A stretch of DNA of 5,253 nt, from positions 1-5,253 of the forward strand of contig JAFADM010000439.1 of NCBI GenBank assembly GCA_023424865.1. Reading direction: 5' to 3'. The stretch's first letter is position 1, and every line of letters begins with the position of its first letter. Positions 1-5,253 of the stretch are shown piece by piece. The translations under genes were made by a program, and so were the position numbers. The notes beneath the pieces are model-generated. The model ran no database searches. It saw only the letters and a program-made list of their open reading frames with translations, and was not told the origin of the DNA. The stretch comes from Bacillota bacterium. Its GTDB lineage: Bacteria > Bacillota_A > Clostridia > DSM-8532.

Positions 1-32
1 TCCTCCAGGTCATAAGGAGGTTTCTTTTGCAT
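1..32 (-). CDS. possible start of a further gene, truncated by the window edge
   Basis: An ATG at 32-30 opens a frame reading MQKKPPYDLE before the window ends. The frame is closed upstream by TAG at 68-66, so any start must lie near here. Ribosome-site support is mediocre: AGGA lies 14 bases upstream, and a weaker AGAG sits closer. It lies downstream of the rlmB terminator, so it would need its own promoter in 60-235. In Bacillus-type gene order, yacP and sigH follow rlmB, but ten codons are too few to identify the product. It could also be chance. Confidence 0.25.
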   Translation of the reverse strand, partial: MQKKPPYDLE

Positions 33-115
33 ATTGTTCTCTATTATCCTTTGGGAGGTTTTAATCTATTTGTACCGCTTGGTTTCTCTCGTTAAAGATA
101 AGCTCCGGCCCTCAA

Positions 116-144
116 TGAAAACCACCCGTCCTGAGGGGCTTTCA
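116..144 (-). other. RNA hairpin in the leader of the downstream unit
   Basis: Read on the minus strand, TGAAAGCCCCTC (144-133) pairs with 127-116 around the five-base loop AGGAC. There are nine Watson-Crick pairs, two G·U wobbles and one C/U mismatch. The two wobbles become A·C mismatches on the plus strand, so the fold is clearly better as minus-strand RNA. No U-tract follows, so it is not an intrinsic terminator. An alternative fold pairs CCCTCA (109-114) with TGAGGG (132-137) and AAGC (100-103) with GCTT (138-141); the two are mutually exclusive. The function is unknown: a regulatory leader or the end hairpin of a decayed IS200/IS605-type element are both possible. Confidence 0.45.
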
Positions 145-182
145 ACCGAATTCTCATCTTGTCCCTATACATCCTATGCATT

Positions 183-200
183 TTGTCCCTGTTTGGACAA
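183..200. repeat. TTGTCC-N6-GGACAA inverted repeat
   Basis: Perfect 6-bp inverted repeat TTGTCC/GGACAA with a six-base centre. The octamer TTGTCCCT also occurs at 159-166, giving a 24-base direct-repeat spacing with 183-190. The pattern could be an operator or a small stem-loop. I do not recognise it as a known regulator site. Confidence 0.4.
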
Positions 201-212
201 TGTCTTATAGCC

Positions 213-228
213 ATTTTATATATAAAAT
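213..228. repeat. 16-bp perfect AT palindrome
   Basis: ATTTTATATATAAAAT is perfectly self-complementary. It sits immediately beyond the rlmB terminator U-tract on the minus strand. Being pure A/T it could be promoter-associated DNA, a protein-binding palindrome, or low-complexity chance. Confidence 0.45.
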
Positions 229-235
229 CATGTAC

Positions 236-272
236 AAAAAAACGGCGCTGCCTTTTGGGGCCGCACCGTTTT
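236..272 (-). terminator. Rho-independent terminator of the mrnC-rlmB unit
   Basis: On the minus strand AAAACGGTGCGGCC (272-259) pairs with GGCAGCGCCGTTTT (252-239) around a six-base CCAAAA loop. The stem has 14 positions with one G·A mismatch and one U·G wobble, and the run of seven U (242-236) includes the stem's own last four. The wobble would be an A·C mismatch in plus-strand RNA, which supports minus orientation. It begins about 52 bases after the rlmB stop. A weaker U-run on the other side (TTTTAT) means some bidirectional activity is possible. Confidence 0.9.
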
Positions 273-324
273 ATAACTCATGCCGGTTTTAACTTATAGG
301 GCTTTATTAATGGCAGACAGGCTT

Positions 325-1074
325 TCAGCCCCGCTGCTTTGCAATTTCAAACAGAATCAGTCCGGCTGCAACACCGGCGTTAAGAGAAGAAATGGTACCC
401 TTTAGCGGGATGCGGACGTTAAAGTCACAGGCCTCGCTCACAATGCGGCTCATGCCTTCACCCTCGTTTCCGATAACCAAGGCGATAGGTCCCTTTAAAT
501 CAGCATCGTAATAGTTTTTATCACCTTCCATATCAGAGCCGATAATCCAAAGACCTTTCTCCTTAAGCTCGGTAAGAGTCTGCACCAGATTGGTAACCCG
601 CGCAATGGGAACATACTCCTGAGCACCAGCAGCTACCTTGGCCACCGTTGCGTTAAGGGAAACGGAACGGCGCTTGGGAATAATAATGCCATGAACGCCG
701 GCGCATTCGGCGGTTCTTATAACGGATCCGAAATTATTGGTATCGGTAATGCCGTCCAACACGAGAAGGAACGGCTTTTCGCCCTTTTCCTCGGCCAGTG
801 CCAGCATGTCCTCAACTTCGGCATACTCATGAGCTGCAACCTCAAGGATGACGCCCTGATGAATCCGGGTTTTGGACATGAGATCCAGCTTGCGCCTGTC
901 CACATATTGTACAGGAACGGCTTTTTCTCTTGCCATAGCTGCAATTTTGAGAAGAACGGCTTCTTCACTGTCCTTTTCTATATAAAGCTTATTAATGGGC
1001 CTTCCGGATTTAAAAGCCTCCAGAACGGGATTCCGGCCTTCAATTCTGTCTTCCGTTTCTTCGGAAGCTTCCAC
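325..1074 (-). CDS. rlmB: 23S rRNA 2'-O-methyltransferase RlmB, intact catalytic part
   Basis: SpoU/TrmH-family SPOUT enzyme that methylates the ribose 2'-O of a 23S rRNA guanosine (G2251 in E. coli) using S-adenosylmethionine. Numbering from the GTG at 1074: an L30e-like RNA-binding domain at about 10-85 (IEGRNPVLEAF, HQGVILEV), then the knotted SPOUT domain at about 100-249. SPOUT motif 1 is DTNNFGSVIRTAE (111-123, with N114 and R120), motif 2 is LVIGNEGEGMS (199-209) and motif 3 is IPLKGTISSLNAG (222-234). All conserved residues I can check are present, and 249 residues is the usual family length. The same frame stays open upstream to the TAA at 1449-1447 and, beyond it, to the ATG at 1812. 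The natural product was therefore probably a 495-residue protein, of which this is the C-terminal half. The GTG is only the likeliest re-start: there is no in-frame ATG between 1446 and 1074, and its Shine-Dalgarno (GGGGAAG, about 14 bases upstream) is poor. Confidence 0.85.
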   Translation of the reverse strand: MEASEETEDRIEGRNPVLEAFKSGRPINKLYIEKDSEEAVLLKIAAMAREKAVPVQYVDRRKLDLMSKTRIHQGVILEVAAHEYAEVEDMLALAEEKGEKPFLLVLDGITDTNNFGSVIRTAECAGVHGIIIPKRRSVSLNATVAKVAAGAQEYVPIARVTNLVQTLTELKEKGLWIIGSDMEGDKNYYDADLKGPIALVIGNEGEGMSRIVSEACDFNVRIPLKGTISSLNAGVAAGLILFEIAKQRG

Positions 1075-1107
1075 AAGCCCGTCTCTTTCTTCCCCGATTT
1101 TTGCGGT

Positions 1108-1179
1108 TACAGGAGCCTCGACTTTTGCAGGATGCTCGGACTTTACAGGATGCTCGGACTTTGCAGGATGTTCGAACTT
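1108..1179 (-). repeat. four 18-bp repeats encoding K-x-E-H-P-[AV]
   Basis: In the rlmB frame the units are KFEHPA (1179-1162), KSEHPV (1161-1144), KSEHPA (1143-1126) and the diverged KVEAPV (1125-1108). They fall at residues 212-235 of the full frame, between the aromatic repeats and the methyltransferase core. The Pro/Ala/Lys/Glu composition suggests an extended linker. The period of six residues matches that of the larger array. Confidence 0.85.
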
Positions 1180-1272
1180 AACAGGAACTCTTTGGGGCTT
1201 TTTCAGCCTCTGATCAAAGCTCTTTCCTGTAGAGGGGCGCTCCTTATCGAAGCCGCGTTTTTCCCGGAAGCC

Positions 1273-1596
1273 TTCGCTTTGGCCATATTCCCGCTTTTCA
1301 CCAAAGCTCTTTTTATCGCCATAGCTTCTTCCTTCACCGTAGCTGCGCTTTTCGCCAAAGCTCTTTTTATCGCCATAGCTTCTGCCATCACCGTAGCTGC
1401 GCTTTTCGCCAAAGCTCTTCTTATCGCCGTAGCTTCTGCCCTCACCTTAGCTGCGCTTTTCGCCAAAGCTCTTCTTTTCGCCGTAGCTTCTGCCCTCACC
1501 ATAGCTGCGCTTTTCGCCAAAGCTCTTCCTATCGCCGTAGCTTCTGCCTTCGCCAGTGCTGCGCTTTTCACCAAAGCTCTTCCTATCGCCGTAGCT
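1273..1596 (-). repeat. six 54-bp tandem repeats in the RlmB extension
   Basis: Unit starts are at 1596, 1542, 1488, 1434, 1380 and 1326. The consensus peptide is SYGDKKSFGEKRSYGEGR, itself three hexapeptides of the form S-[YF]-G-[DE]-x-[KR]. Central units are nearly identical: units 2 and 3, and units 3 and 4, each differ at 3 of 54 bases, implying recent duplication or homogenisation. Unit 6 decays at its end into EYGQSE, and hexad-like remnants (GFREKR, GFDKER) continue downstream. GFGERR precedes unit 1. Because the period is a multiple of three and carries no stop in several frames, long spurious reading frames appear on both strands here. Confidence 0.95.
1447..1449 (-). other. in-frame nonsense codon (TAA) splitting rlmB
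   Basis: This is codon 122 counted from ATG 1812, at position 14 of repeat unit 3. The hexapeptide reads S-stop-GEGR, whereas unit 2 has AGC TAT GGT GAG GGC AGA and units 4 and 5 have AGC TAC GGT. A single change of TAT or TAC to TAA explains it. The rest of unit 3 is in register with its neighbours, so this is a substitution and not a frameshift. Confidence 0.85.
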
Positions 1597-1812
1597 GCGT
1601 CTTTCGCCGAAACCGCCTTCAGAGCCTCTGTCTGAACCTTCAAATGCTTTCCCGCCATCTGAGCGGGAAGTCTTTCCGAATTTATCCCCTGAGGAATAGC
1701 TGCGGCCCTCGCCGCCTTTTCGTGCATCGGAAAAGGGTTTACCTCTACCTGTACCCTTGCCGCCATGCCTGCTTACGCCCTGCTTTCGCTGGCCATATTC
1801 TTTTTTATCCAT
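1447..1812 (-). pseudogene. rlmB: N-terminal repeat extension of RlmB, cut off by a nonsense codon
   Basis: A 121-codon frame from ATG 1812 (MDKKEYGQRK) ending at TAA 1449-1447. It is the 5' half of the rlmB frame: same phase as the catalytic core, with no other stop between. The start is supported by GGAG at 1823-1820, seven bases upstream, and by an 8-base overlap with the mrnC stop (ATGGATAA), typical of translational coupling. Residues 1-72 are basic, Gly/Ser-rich and disordered-looking. Residues 73-121 hold the first two and a half 18-residue repeats. Alone, it has no recognisable domain. It is called broken because the stop falls inside a repeat where sister units have Tyr. A sequencing error, or a genuine short protein plus re-initiated RlmB, are the alternatives. 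Confidence 0.6.
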
Positions 1813-2224
1813 TTGTCTTCTCCGTTTCCTGATTTTCAATAATTGCTGCCGATGCTTCCAGGAATGCTGTTAATCTTTCCTTTTTGTCCGTCAGGTACAA
1901 AAAGCCCAGCACAGCCTCCAAAGCGGTAGCATAATGGTAATCCTGAACGTCAGCATTTTTGGGTACCGTATTGGATTTCGCATTGCGCCCTCTTCTGAAA
2001 ATATAGGCTTCGTCCTCATTGAAATTCTTAATTAATTCTTTGGCGATCCGGGCCTGGGATGCTGCCTTAACATATCTGGTAGCATTGAGATGAAGCTGAT
2101 GGGATGTACCTTTTTTCTTTATTATCAGTCTTTCGCGTATAAACATATTAAATACGGCGTCTCCCATAAACGCCAGTACCGCAGGCTGCATAAGCCTCAC
2201 TTCATCATCCCGTTCAAGCGGCAT
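1805..2224 (-). CDS. mrnC: Mini-ribonuclease III (MrnC)
   Basis: A small dimeric RNase III-like endonuclease lacking the dsRNA-binding domain; in Bacillus it completes 23S rRNA end maturation. The frame from ATG 2224 is 139 residues, the usual family size. Seen in the sequence: the RNase III signature LAFMGDAVFNMFIRERL with the putative catalytic Asp at 22, the basic loop RRGRNAKSNTVPKNADVQ at about 77-94, and the second metal-binding acidic residue in TALEAVLGFLYL (Glu 103). A TTG two codons earlier (2230) is in frame, but it lies one base from the Shine-Dalgarno, whereas ATG 2224 is seven bases from GGAGG. The stop overlaps the rlmB start by 8 bases, so translation is likely coupled. Both products act on 23S rRNA. 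It has its own promoter. Confidence 0.95.
   Translation of the reverse strand: MPLERDDEVRLMQPAVLAFMGDAVFNMFIRERLIIKKKGTSHQLHLNATRYVKAASQARIAKELIKNFNEDEAYIFRRGRNAKSNTVPKNADVQDYHYATALEAVLGFLYLTDKKERLTAFLEASAAIIENQETEKTNG
1820..1823 (-). promoter_or_regulatory. ribosome binding site that fixes the rlmB frame start
   Basis: GGAG lies seven bases before ATG 1812, inside the last codons of mrnC. An in-frame TTG at 1839 would lengthen the protein by nine residues but has no Shine-Dalgarno site, so 1812 is preferred. Confidence 0.7.
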
Positions 2225-2230
2225 TTCCAA

Positions 2231-2237
2231 TCCTCCC
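2231..2237 (-). promoter_or_regulatory. ribosome binding site deciding the mrnC start
   Basis: GGGAGGA on the minus strand leaves seven bases between GGAGG and ATG 2224, but only one base to the in-frame TTG at 2230. It therefore selects the ATG. Confidence 0.85.
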
Positions 2238-2264
2238 GGAGTATCCGACCAAATTCACCAAGCT

Positions 2265-2292
2265 ATTATATCACAAGCCGATCCCATGTCTA
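2265..2292 (-). promoter_or_regulatory. sigma-A-type promoter of mrnC-rlmB
   Basis: The minus strand carries TAGACA (2292-2287; five of six bases match TTGACA), a 16-base spacer, and a perfect TATAAT (2270-2265). TG lies one base upstream of the -10, making an extended TGATATAAT. Expected transcription start is near 2258, giving a leader of roughly 34 bases. No terminator hairpin is seen between the membrane-protein stop (2334) and this promoter, so read-through from leuS may also contribute. Confidence 0.85.
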
Positions 2293-2333
2293 TAGTGTTC
2301 GCAAAATTTTCATATGTAGTAATGATTATTTCG

Positions 2334-2720
2334 TTAAAATAAGGACCAGAAGGATGGTATTTTAAGGTAAGGAATGAGCTGGCTCCACCCAAGAAAGAAA
2401 GAAAAGAAGGCATGTAGAAAAGGGAGGGCCAGAATGGCAAGCACCAGATATTTAAGAATCTGATCGCTGTTCATTTTCAGGGAAAGCGTGGGAAGCATGA
2501 CCACCAGTAAAACCGGTACGGCATAAATTAAAAAGGCAGGAAGATGCATTACGCTTCCGTAAACACCGACAATAAAGCCTCCGAACACGGTTAAGACACC
2601 TATTAACGCTACAAGAAAGGATTTTACTTTGTACTGTCCACCCAGAACCCAACGGATAATACACAAGAATAAAAGGTACGCACAGGCTGCCATGACAAGA
2701 ATACGGAAGCCGCTATCCAT
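2334..2720 (-). CDS. small four-helix membrane protein, unknown family
   Basis: A 128-residue, very hydrophobic protein that I do not recognise. Predicted membrane segments lie at about 6-27, 34-55, 60-81 and 89-111, with short loops. Positive residues fall in the first loop (R23, K31, K33) and around K82 and K90. The C-terminus is short, ending near KIPSFWSLF. No catalytic motif, lipobox or signal-peptide cleavage site is apparent. The start ATG 2720 is preceded by AGGAAAGGA, with the nearer AGGA 11 bases away, slightly long. It sits 119 bases after leuS with no promoter or minus-strand terminator visible between, so co-transcription with leuS is likely. The hydrophobic pattern over the whole frame supports a real gene; the function cannot be inferred. 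Confidence 0.75.
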   Translation of the reverse strand: MDSGFRILVMAACAYLLFLCIIRWVLGGQYKVKSFLVALIGVLTVFGGFIVGVYGSVMHLPAFLIYAVPVLLVVMLPTLSLKMNSDQILKYLVLAILALPFLHAFFSFFLGWSQLIPYLKIPSFWSLF

Positions 2721-2730
2721 TAACCCACAT

Positions 2731-2740
2731 TTCCTTTCCT
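2731..2740 (-). promoter_or_regulatory. purine-rich ribosome binding site before the membrane-protein gene
   Basis: AGGAAAGGAA on the minus strand. It could serve ATG 2720, or a five-codon frame MWVNG (2730-2713) that overlaps the gene start by eight bases as ATGGATAG. Confidence 0.5.
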
Positions 2741-2746
2741 GTTAAT

Positions 2747-2771
2747 GGGATGGGGAAAAGCTCCCCCTCCC
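2747..2771 (-). other. G-rich stem-loop upstream of the membrane-protein gene
   Basis: On the minus strand GGGA (2771-2768) and GGGGA (2766-2762) pair with TCCCC (2756-2752) and TCCC (2750-2747). There is a single G·A mismatch between the two blocks and a five-base loop. This gives nine strong pairs with no U-tract after them, so it is probably not a terminator. It ends seven bases before the Shine-Dalgarno region and could affect mRNA stability or initiation. Confidence 0.5.
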
Positions 2772-2780
2772 GTAAACATG

Positions 2781-2838
2781 ACCGACAGCCCTTCGCGTAC
2801 ACGAAGCCGGCTCTTAAGCGGAGGGCTGTCCGGTTTTT
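2781..2838. other. branched stem-loop just after leuS
   Basis: GACAGCCC (2784-2791) pairs perfectly with GGGCTGTC (2823-2830), extended by ACC (2781-2783) with GGT (2832-2834) past one bulged base. Inside are two smaller hairpins, TTCG/CGAA (2792-2805) and an imperfect one at 2807-2821, giving a three-way-junction shape. TTTTT (2834-2838) follows on the plus strand, so it looks like a terminator for plus-strand transcripts. On the minus strand it lies a few bases after the leuS stop and lacks a U-tract. It may block antisense transcription into leuS or protect the leuS mRNA 3' end. Confidence 0.5.
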
Positions 2839-2839
2839 C

Positions 2840-5253
2840 TTACTTCACAACAATATTAACCAGTCTGCCTTTAACCACAATGACCTTAACAATCTGCTTG
2901 CCTTCAATGTAGGGAGCTGCCTTTTCATCTTCAAGGGCCGCCTTTTCAATGACTGCGTTATCGGCAGAGGAAGATACATTTATTTTGTATTTTACCTGTC
3001 CGTTTATCTGAACAGCCAGTTCCACTTCATCCTTTACAAGAGCCTTTTCATCATATACAGGCCAGGCTTCATTGAAAATGGAGAAGGAATAGCCCATCTT
3101 TTCCCATAAATCCTCGGCAAAATGAGGTGCAAAGGGTGCAAGAAGCTTAACCAGATCAGTAAGTACAGCTGCAGCCAGCTCTCCGTTTTCCCCGTTTTGG
3201 GCATCGTACTTATAAAGAGCGTTAACCAGCTCCATAAGCCTTGCCACTGCCGTATTAAACTGAAACACCTCAATGTCTGCCGTCACACTCTTTATGGTAT
3301 TGTGACGCACAAACTCAAGCTCCTTTTCATCCGCCCCCAGTGGCTTTGTAACAGCCTTGCCAAAAGTCTTTCCGTCTTCAAGGTATTTGTCCGCGATTCG
3401 CTCCACGCGGGACACAAACCGGTCAATAGCCTTTATTCCGTCGTCGCTCCAGGGGCCGCCTTCCACATAAGCAAAGCCGAAGGCCAGATACATGCGGAAA
3501 ACATCTGAGCCGAATTTGGTAATGTATTCGTCGGGGGAAACGGTGTTGCCCCTGGATTTGGACATACGCTGTCCGTCGGGACCCAGAATGGTTCCCTGGT
3601 GTACAAGGGAAATAAAGGGCTCGTCAAAGTTAAGATAACCCATATCCCGCAATGCCTTTGTAAAGAAGCGTGCATAGAGTAAATGCATGGCCGCATGCTC
3701 GGCACCGCCCACATACTTGTCCACAGGCAGCATTTTATTAATCCACTCCGTATTGAAGGCTTCCTTTTCGTTCCGGTTGTCCGGATACCTTAAGAAATAC
3801 CAGGAAGAGCAGACAAAGGTGTCAAGGGTATCGGAATCCCGCTTTGCAGGCCCGCCGCAGACAGGGCAGGTGGTATTGATAAAAGCATCACACTTGGCCA
3901 GAGGCGATTCACCGTCAGGCTTAAAAACCACATCGTAAGGAAGCTCAACAGGAAGCTGGCTTTCAGGGACCGGTACAGTTCCGCAGTGATCGCAATACAC
4001 AACGGGAATAGGCGTCCCCCAATAGCGCTGACGGGATACCAGCCAGTCTCTTAAGCGGTAGGTTACCTTAAGGCTTCCCTTGTCTGTTTTTTCAAGCTTC
4101 TTAACAATTTCTACACGGGCATCGGCAGAGGATAAACCGTCGAACTCTCCGCTGTTTGTCAAAACACCATACTCAACGAAGGGAAGGTTGTCCGTAGTTG
4201 AACTGTCGGCGGCCTTTATCACCCTTTTTACAGGAAGGTCAAACTTAACCGCAAATTCGTAGTCTCTCTCATCGTGGGCAGGAACCGCCATGACACATCC
4301 CGTGCCATATCCGGCCAATACGTAGTCGGCAATCCAGATAGGCACGCTTTCACCAGTTAGGGGATGCACGGCATAAGCTCCGGTAAACACACCTGTCTTT
4401 TCCCTCACCGTGGAGAGGCGATCAATTTCTGATACCTTTTTAACCATATCACGGTAAGCTTCCACCGCTTCCCGGTACTCCGGCGTGGTAAGCTTGTCCA
4501 CCAGCTCGCATTCAGGTGCAAGAACAACATAAGTAACGCCCAGCAGGGTATCGGCCCGGGTTGTGAATACCTTAAAGGATTCGTCCGAATTAGCCAGGGC
4601 AAACTCAATTTCCGCTCCCTCGGAACGGCCTATCCAGTTCATCTGGATTTTCTTGGTCTTATCCGGCCAGTCCAGGCCGGGCAGACAGTCTAAAAGCTCC
4701 TGAGCGTATTCTGTAATTTTGAAGAACCATTGAGTGAGGTTCTTCTTGGTAATCTCCGAGTGGCAGCGCTCGCAGCTTCCGTCCACTACCTGCTCATTGG
4801 CAAGCACGGTCTGGCAGCTTGGGCACCAGTTAACCGGCGCATTTTTTCGATAAGCCAGCCCCTTTTTGTAAAGCTGGAGAAAGATCCACTGAGTCCATTT
4901 ATAATACTCAGGCTTACAGGTAACCACCTCATAATCCCAGTTGAAGGTAGCGCCCATGGCCTTAAGCTGGTTTTCCATAGTTTCGATGTTGGCCAAAGTG
5001 GAATCCTTAGGGTGAATGCCTGTTTTTATGGCGTAGTTTTCCGCCGGAAGGCCGAAGGCATCGAAGCCCTGAGGATGAAACACATTATAGCCCTGCATGC
5101 GCTTCATGCGTGCCCAGGAATCGGTAAGGCCGAAATTGTACCAGTGCCCCACATGAAGCTTTGCACCGGAGGGATAGGAGAACATCTCCATGCAGTAAAG
5201 CTTCTTGTCCAGCTTTTCACGGTCAAATTGATAGATTTCGCTATCGGCCCATT
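2840..5253 (-). CDS. leuS: leucyl-tRNA synthetase, 5' end outside the window
   Basis: Class I synthetase charging tRNA-Leu with leucine in the cytoplasm, with post-transfer editing. About 803 codons are visible; the frame runs off the window edge and by family length lacks about 15-20 residues. The Met at 5191 is internal: the frame continues upstream as [17 protein letters not shown]. Numbering from that Met: HIGH-type motif HVGH 13-16; zinc cysteines C123/C126 and C140/C143; CP1 editing domain with [11 protein letters not shown] 210-220 and [15 protein letters not shown] 296-310 (D310 matches the conserved editing Asp). [11 protein letters not shown] is at 386-396, a second pair of Cys knuckles at C400/C403 and C442/C445, and the KMSKS-type motif RMSKS at 542-546. 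The anticodon-binding helical domain is at about 590-700 and the small C-terminal domain at about 720-783. Nothing appears damaged. Any T-box leader would lie outside the window. Confidence 0.98.
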   Translation of the reverse strand, partial: WADSEIYQFDREKLDKKLYCMEMFSYPSGAKLHVGHWYNFGLTDSWARMKRMQGYNVFHPQGFDAFGLPAENYAIKTGIHPKDSTLANIETMENQLKAMGATFNWDYEVVTCKPEYYKWTQWIFLQLYKKGLAYRKNAPVNWCPSCQTVLANEQVVDGSCERCHSEITKKNLTQWFFKITEYAQELLDCLPGLDWPDKTKKIQMNWIGRSEGAEIEFALANSDESFKVFTTRADTLLGVTYVVLAPECELVDKLTTPEYREAVEAYRDMVKKVSEIDRLSTVREKTGVFTGAYAVHPLTGESVPIWIADYVLAGYGTGCVMAVPAHDERDYEFAVKFDLPVKRVIKAADSSTTDNLPFVEYGVLTNSGEFDGLSSADARVEIVKKLEKTDKGSLKVTYRLRDWLVSRQRYWGTPIPVVYCDHCGTVPVPESQLPVELPYDVVFKPDGESPLAKCDAFINTTCPVCGGPAKRDSDTLDTFVCSSWYFLRYPDNRNEKEAFNTEWINKMLPVDKYVGGAEHAAMHLLYARFFTKALRDMGYLNFDEPFISLVHQGTILGPDGQRMSKSRGNTVSPDEYITKFGSDVFRMYLAFGFAYVEGGPWSDDGIKAIDRFVSRVERIADKYLEDGKTFGKAVTKPLGADEKELEFVRHNTIKSVTADIEVFQFNTAVARLMELVNALYKYDAQNGENGELAAAVLTDLVKLLAPFAPHFAEDLWEKMGYSFSIFNEAWPVYDEKALVKDEVELAVQINGQVKYKINVSSSADNAVIEKAALEDEKAAPYIEGKQIVKVIVVKGRLVNIVVK

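Larger units (their letters stand above)
33..235. other. non-coding spacer with several inverted repeats
   Basis: About 200 bases after the rlmB terminator with no convincing reading frame on either strand. On the minus strand it would be the promoter and 5' leader of the possible gene at 32-1. It holds a 16-bp AT palindrome (213-228), a TTGTCC/GGACAA inverted repeat (183-200) and a 12-pair hairpin (116-144). TATAAG on the minus strand (about 209-204) is a weak -10 candidate, but I could not find a -35 box at standard spacing, so no promoter is called. Confidence 0.5.

Noticed and set aside
14..92. Perfect AAGGAGG on the plus strand followed by a TTG frame of 22 codons.
   Set aside because: The tiny peptide has no features, and the motif is the complement of CCT CCT codons in the possible minus-strand gene.
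1273..1596. Regular repeat array considered as a CRISPR.
   Set aside because: The units are directly adjacent with no spacers, in frame and protein-coding.
691..1635. Long plus-strand reading frame rich in Ala/Leu repeats, apparently hydrophobic.
   Set aside because: It is the antisense of the 54-bp array and RlmB core. The period of 54 lacks stops in this frame, so the length is an artefact; the RlmB motifs are on the minus strand.
1203..1766. Minus-strand 187-codon frame with Ala-Lys repeats.
   Set aside because: It is the rlmB repeat array read out of phase. It lacks a ribosome site and runs into no known domain; the phase giving the intact SPOUT core is the real one.
2090..2440. Small frames on both strands across the mrnC start and promoter.
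   Set aside because: They overlap mrnC, its promoter and the membrane gene in other frames, and show no family signature.
2747..2834. Spacer hairpins as an intrinsic terminator for leuS.
   Set aside because: Neither stem is followed by a U-tract on the minus strand.
2750..3109. Plus-strand 119-codon frame over the leuS 3' end.
   Set aside because: It is antisense to a well-conserved leuS C-terminus and to the spacer hairpins, with no ribosome site noted.
2840..5191. Met at 5191 as the true leuS start.
   Set aside because: The frame stays open to the window edge and encodes residues expected upstream of the catalytic core; starting here would remove conserved N-terminal sequence.

Overview
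The window reads as a low-to-middling GC Firmicutes chromosome, most likely a clostridial/Lachnospiraceae-type anaerobe. Three things suggest this: the wording of the LeuRS catalytic core, a Mini-RNase III gene (mrnC) directly followed by a TrmH-family methyltransferase gene (a Firmicutes arrangement), and strong purine-rich Shine-Dalgarno sites. This assignment is inference from sequence style, not a database match. All convincing genes lie on the minus strand, so transcription runs from position 5253 towards 1.

Right part (5253-2721): leuS, lacking only about its first 15-20 codons beyond the window edge, then a 119-base spacer. The spacer holds two stem-loops (2747-2771 and 2781-2834), neither with a U-tract on the minus strand. 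A small four-helix membrane protein of unknown family (2720-2334) follows, probably co-transcribed with leuS.

Middle (2333-325): a good sigma-A-type promoter (TAGACA, 16-base spacer, extended TGATATAAT; 2292-2265) drives mrnC, whose stop overlaps the start of rlmB by 8 bases (ATGGATAA). The rlmB reading frame is unusual. It is 495 codons long, of which only the last ~249 are the normal 23S rRNA 2'-O-methyltransferase. The first ~246 are a low-complexity extension built from six 54-bp tandem repeats of S-[YF]-G-[DE]-x-[KR] hexapeptides, then four 18-bp repeats of K-x-E-H-P-[AV]. One repeat unit carries an in-frame TAA (1449-1447) where its neighbours have a Tyr codon, so the frame is split into a 121-codon upstream ORF (1812-1447) and a downstream part with an intact catalytic core.

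Left part (324-1): a strong intrinsic terminator (272-236) ends the mrnC-rlmB unit. A 200-base non-coding stretch follows, with a 16-bp perfect palindrome, a TTGTCC/GGACAA inverted repeat and a 12-pair hairpin. At the edge there may be the first ten codons of another minus-strand gene.

Functionally this is a translation cluster: tRNA-Leu charging (LeuRS), 23S rRNA maturation (MrnC) and 23S rRNA modification (RlmB). The part most worth a second look is the aromatic/Gly/charged repeat extension of RlmB together with its nonsense codon.
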